This document shows, piece by piece, positions 5,500 to 7,810 of a stretch of 7,810 bases of DNA. Under the pieces are notes generated by a model. The model ran no database searches. It was given only the letters and a program-made list of their open reading frames with translations, and was not told the DNA's origin. Origin of the DNA: an uncultured Bacteroidales bacterium (GTDB lineage: Bacteria > Bacteroidota > Bacteroidia > Bacteroidales > UBA932); NCBI GenBank assembly GCA_945874815.1, contig CAMCIE010000056.1, positions 1 through 7,810 on the forward strand. The letters run 5' to 3'. How positions within the stretch are numbered: the stretch's first letter is position 1; every line of letters begins with the position of its first letter. A program made the position numbers and the translations under genes.

Positions 5500-7002
5500 T
5501 CAAAGGCTGTGGGATTTGTTCACACAGTCCACATAAGCCTCGATGGAAGCCGTTACAATGTCGGTGCTTGAGCCGAAACCATAAAGGATATGTCCCTCAT
5601 GCTCAGCCTGCATGTGCACCTTGCAGCAGTCGTCCGAGCCTCCTGTTATACCCTGAATAGTAAACTCCTTGATCGTGATTTTCCTGCGGATGACCTGACG
5701 GAGGGCATTGATGGCAGCATCCACCGGTCCGTTTCCTGTTGCAGCAGCTTCGAATTTCTCACCTGAAATGTCGATTCCGACCGAAGCCACTGGCTTCATT
5801 CCTATGCCGCTTGTAGCCTGGAGCCAGTCCACCTTGACAACCTGCTCGTGCGAGCGGTCAGCTCCTGCAAGCATCAGTACGTCATCGTCGCATATTTCCT
5901 TCTTTTTGTCGGCAAGACGAAGGAACTCCTGATAAATCTTGTCAAGCTTCTCAGGAGTAAGCTTCACTCCAAGGCTTTCAAGACGGTATTTCAGGGCTGC
6001 CCTTCCGCTTCTGGCAGTAAGCACGATTGAGTTGGTGTCGAGTCCGATGTCCTTAGGGTCTATGATTTCATAAGTCGAGACATTCTTGAGGACGCCGTCC
6101 TGATGGATTCCAGAAGAGTGAGCAAAGGCATTTCGTCCCACAATTGCCTTGTTCGGCTGCACCGGCATGTTCATCAGGTTGGACACCATACGGCTCAGAG
6201 GATAAATCTTTGTCGTATTGATATTTGTCTGAAGGTCAATGTCATTATGCGACTTTATTATCATCGCGATCTCTTCGAGGGAGGTGTTTCCTGCCCTTTC
6301 GCCGACTCCGTTGATGGTAACTTCGCACTGGCGTGCTCCGTTGAGAAGGCCGGACATCGTGTTGGCCGTCGCCATTCCCAGGTCGTTGTGACAATGAGTG
6401 GAGATTATGGCCTTGTCGATGTTGCTGACATTGTCGCAGAGATATTTAATCTTAGCTCCATATTCGGAAGGGAGGCAGTAGCCGGTGGTATCGGGTATAT
6501 TAATCACAGTTGCACCAGCTGCAATAACAGCCTCCACGACCCTTGCAAGGTACTCATTGTCAGTCCTTCCGGCATCTTCGGCATAGAATTCGACCTCATC
6601 CACGAAGTTTCTGGCATATTTCACTGCCTTCACCGCACGCTCTATGATTTCCTCACGAGTCGAATTGAATTTGTAGCGGATGTGAGAATCAGATGTGCCG
6701 ATTCCGGTGTGGATTCTCTTGTGCTTGGCAAATTTGAGAGCCTCGACAGCCACATCGATATCCTTCTCCACAGCCCTCGTAAGAGCGCAGATTGTCGGCC
6801 AGGTCACAGCCTTGGAAATTTCAATGACAGAATTGAAATCACCCGGGCTTGAAACCGGGAATCCGGCCTCGATAACATCGACTCCGAGAGATTCAAGTGC
6901 CTTTGCCACCTGAATTTTTTCAACTGTATTCAGCTGGCAACCAGGCACTTGTTCACCATCCCTAAGGGTTGTATCAAAAATATAGACTCTATTTTTGTCC
7001 AT
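5500..7002 (-). CDS. leuA: 2-isopropylmalate synthase
   Basis: LeuA condenses acetyl-CoA with 2-oxoisovalerate to form 2-isopropylmalate, the committed step toward leucine. The 500-residue protein has a TIM-barrel (HMGL-like) catalytic domain with DTTLRDGEQ (10-18), the metal-binding HCHND (203-207) and GERAGN (234-239). A linker and a C-terminal regulatory domain follow (about 370-500), which in this family binds leucine for feedback inhibition. Presence of the whole domain suggests normal feedback control. Citramalate and homocitrate synthases are close relatives, but neighbours leuCDB and ilvC favour LeuA. The start at 7002 lies 8 bases after the ilvC stop, so the two are cotranscribed. 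Confidence 0.95.
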   Translation of the reverse strand: MDKNRVYIFDTTLRDGEQVPGCQLNTVEKIQVAKALESLGVDVIEAGFPVSSPGDFNSVIEISKAVTWPTICALTRAVEKDIDVAVEALKFAKHKRIHTGIGTSDSHIRYKFNSTREEIIERAVKAVKYARNFVDEVEFYAEDAGRTDNEYLARVVEAVIAAGATVINIPDTTGYCLPSEYGAKIKYLCDNVSNIDKAIISTHCHNDLGMATANTMSGLLNGARQCEVTINGVGERAGNTSLEEIAMIIKSHNDIDLQTNINTTKIYPLSRMVSNLMNMPVQPNKAIVGRNAFAHSSGIHQDGVLKNVSTYEIIDPKDIGLDTNSIVLTARSGRAALKYRLESLGVKLTPEKLDKIYQEFLRLADKKKEICDDDVLMLAGADRSHEQVVKVDWLQATSGIGMKPVASVGIDISGEKFEAAATGNGPVDAAINALRQVIRRKITIKEFTIQGITGGSDDCCKVHMQAEHEGHILYGFGSSTDIVTASIEAYVDCVNKSHSL

Positions 7003-7010
7003 AAGGGATA

Positions 7011-7810
7011 TTATTTGTTATTCTCAGGACGGAGCTGACGCACAGTCTCGGCAGTTCTCCACATCTCGCTGTCATGGAGCACTTTGAGTTCCTTCTCAAG
7101 ACCCTCGCGGTAGTCAGGTTTGGAGTTGGAGTCGATTGAAATCTGAGCCTCGTTACCGCTCTTCACGCTTTCATAGAGGTCCTTTACAACCGGTTTGATT
7201 GCGTCGTGGAAACGTGGATACCAGTCGAGTGCACCTCTCTGAGCAGTTGTAGAGCAGTTTGCATACATCCAGTCCATACCTCTGTTTGCAAAGAGCGGCA
7301 TGAGTGACTGAGTGAGTTCCTCAACGGTCTCGTTGAATGCCTCAGAAGGAGTGTGTCCGTTCTCGCGGAGAACTTCGTACTGTGCCTGGAGAAGTCCCTG
7401 GATTGCACCCATGAGGGATCCGCGCTCACCTGTAAGGTCAGAAACTGCCTCACGCTGGAAGGTTGTCTCGAAGAGGTAACCGGATCCGATACCGATACCG
7501 AGAGCAAGTGTACGCTCCTGAGCTTTCCCTGTAACATCCTGATATACAGCGAATGAAGCATTGATTCCCCTGCCTTCGAGGAAGAGAGAGCGGACAGTTG
7601 TACCTGAACCCTTAGGGGCAACCATGATCACGTCAACATCTGCGGGAGGAACGCAGCCTGTGCGGTCGCTCCAGGTGATTGCAAAGCCGTGTGAGAAATA
7701 AAGGGCCTTGCCAGGAGTGAGATATGGTTTGATCTTAGGCCATACAGACATCACAGCCGCGTCTGAAAGCAGGCACATGATGATGGTACCTTTTTCACAA
7801 GCCTCCTCGA
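7011..7810 (-). CDS. ilvC: Ketol-acid reductoisomerase, 3' part (5' end outside window)
   Basis: IlvC isomerises and reduces 2-acetolactate or 2-aceto-2-hydroxybutyrate with NAD(P)H and Mg2+, in valine and isoleucine synthesis. Its product branch also feeds the LeuA substrate. The visible frame runs off the window edge. Residues encoded upstream of the ATG at 7778 ([10 protein letters not shown]) still match the family, so that ATG is internal. What is seen is the end of the Rossmann domain ([15 protein letters not shown]) and the complete C-terminal knotted helical domain. That domain carries the metal-binding DLTGERG segment and [12 protein letters not shown], and ends [15 protein letters not shown] and RQLRPENNK. 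About 265 residues are visible, roughly three quarters of a normal 330-350 residue protein. The GxGxxG cofactor loop lies outside. It is the first gene seen of the operon, and ilvD/ilvB/ilvN-type genes may lie further upstream. Confidence 0.96.
   Translation of the reverse strand, partial: EEACEKGTIIMCLLSDAAVMSVWPKIKPYLTPGKALYFSHGFAITWSDRTGCVPPADVDVIMVAPKGSGTTVRSLFLEGRGINASFAVYQDVTGKAQERTLALGIGIGSGYLFETTFQREAVSDLTGERGSLMGAIQGLLQAQYEVLRENGHTPSEAFNETVEELTQSLMPLFANRGMDWMYANCSTTAQRGALDWYPRFHDAIKPVVKDLYESVKSGNEAQISIDSNSKPDYREGLEKELKVLHDSEMWRTAETVRQLRPENNK

Noticed and set aside
7011..7778. ilvC as a short complete gene starting at 7778
   Set aside because: Codons upstream of 7778 to the window edge still encode conserved IlvC sequence, so the gene simply continues past the edge.
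1..7810. CRISPR array, IS element, toxin-antitoxin pair or defence island
   Set aside because: No spaced repeats, transposase, nuclease, toxin-like or antitoxin-like reading frames are visible on either strand.

Overview
The window looks like a piece of a Bacteroidales (Bacteroidota) chromosome. Three things support this. The LeuB, LeuC, LeuD and IlvC sequences read like Bacteroides-type members of their families. The leucine genes follow the Bacteroides-like order ilvC-leuA-leuC-leuD-leuB. The initiator tRNA gene has a textbook Bacteroidota housekeeping promoter (TTTG, 19 bases, TATATTTG) and the genes lack Shine-Dalgarno motifs. No species can be named from the sequence.

Right side (about 2346-7810, all on the minus strand): the end of a branched-chain amino acid operon. 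From upstream to downstream it holds the 3' part of ilvC (cut by the window edge), then complete leuA, leuC, leuD and leuB. Gaps are 8, 51 and 33 bases, and leuD overlaps leuB by 20 bases. IlvC acts in the valine/isoleucine branch. LeuA, LeuCD and LeuB then carry 2-oxoisovalerate to 2-oxoisocaproate, the precursor of leucine. The operon's promoter and any leader lie outside the window.

Middle (about 1955-2345): leuB is followed by an AT-rich spacer with a 16-base direct repeat and an inverted repeat. Then come a promoter, tRNA-fMet, an intrinsic terminator, tRNA-Leu(UAG) and a second, bidirectional terminator, all read on the minus strand.

Left side (1-1900, plus strand genes): a less orderly region. 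It begins with a 12-base tandem repeat, a strong terminator hairpin, and an isolated 3' end of a tRNA or tmRNA gene with the rest missing, which resembles half of an integration site. Then comes one intact gene for a fucose/arabinose-isomerase-like protein (413 aa). It is followed by a 29-codon ORF that looks like the start of a longer gene, and by a broken gene for a YbaK/ProX-type tRNA-editing protein. I read this side as a zone of past insertion and deletion between stable core genes.

I found no CRISPR array, toxin-antitoxin pair, transposase or clearly new system. The most unusual signals are the orphan tRNA 3' end with its flanking repeats, the two adjacent gene remnants, and the terminator placed between two same-strand tRNA genes.
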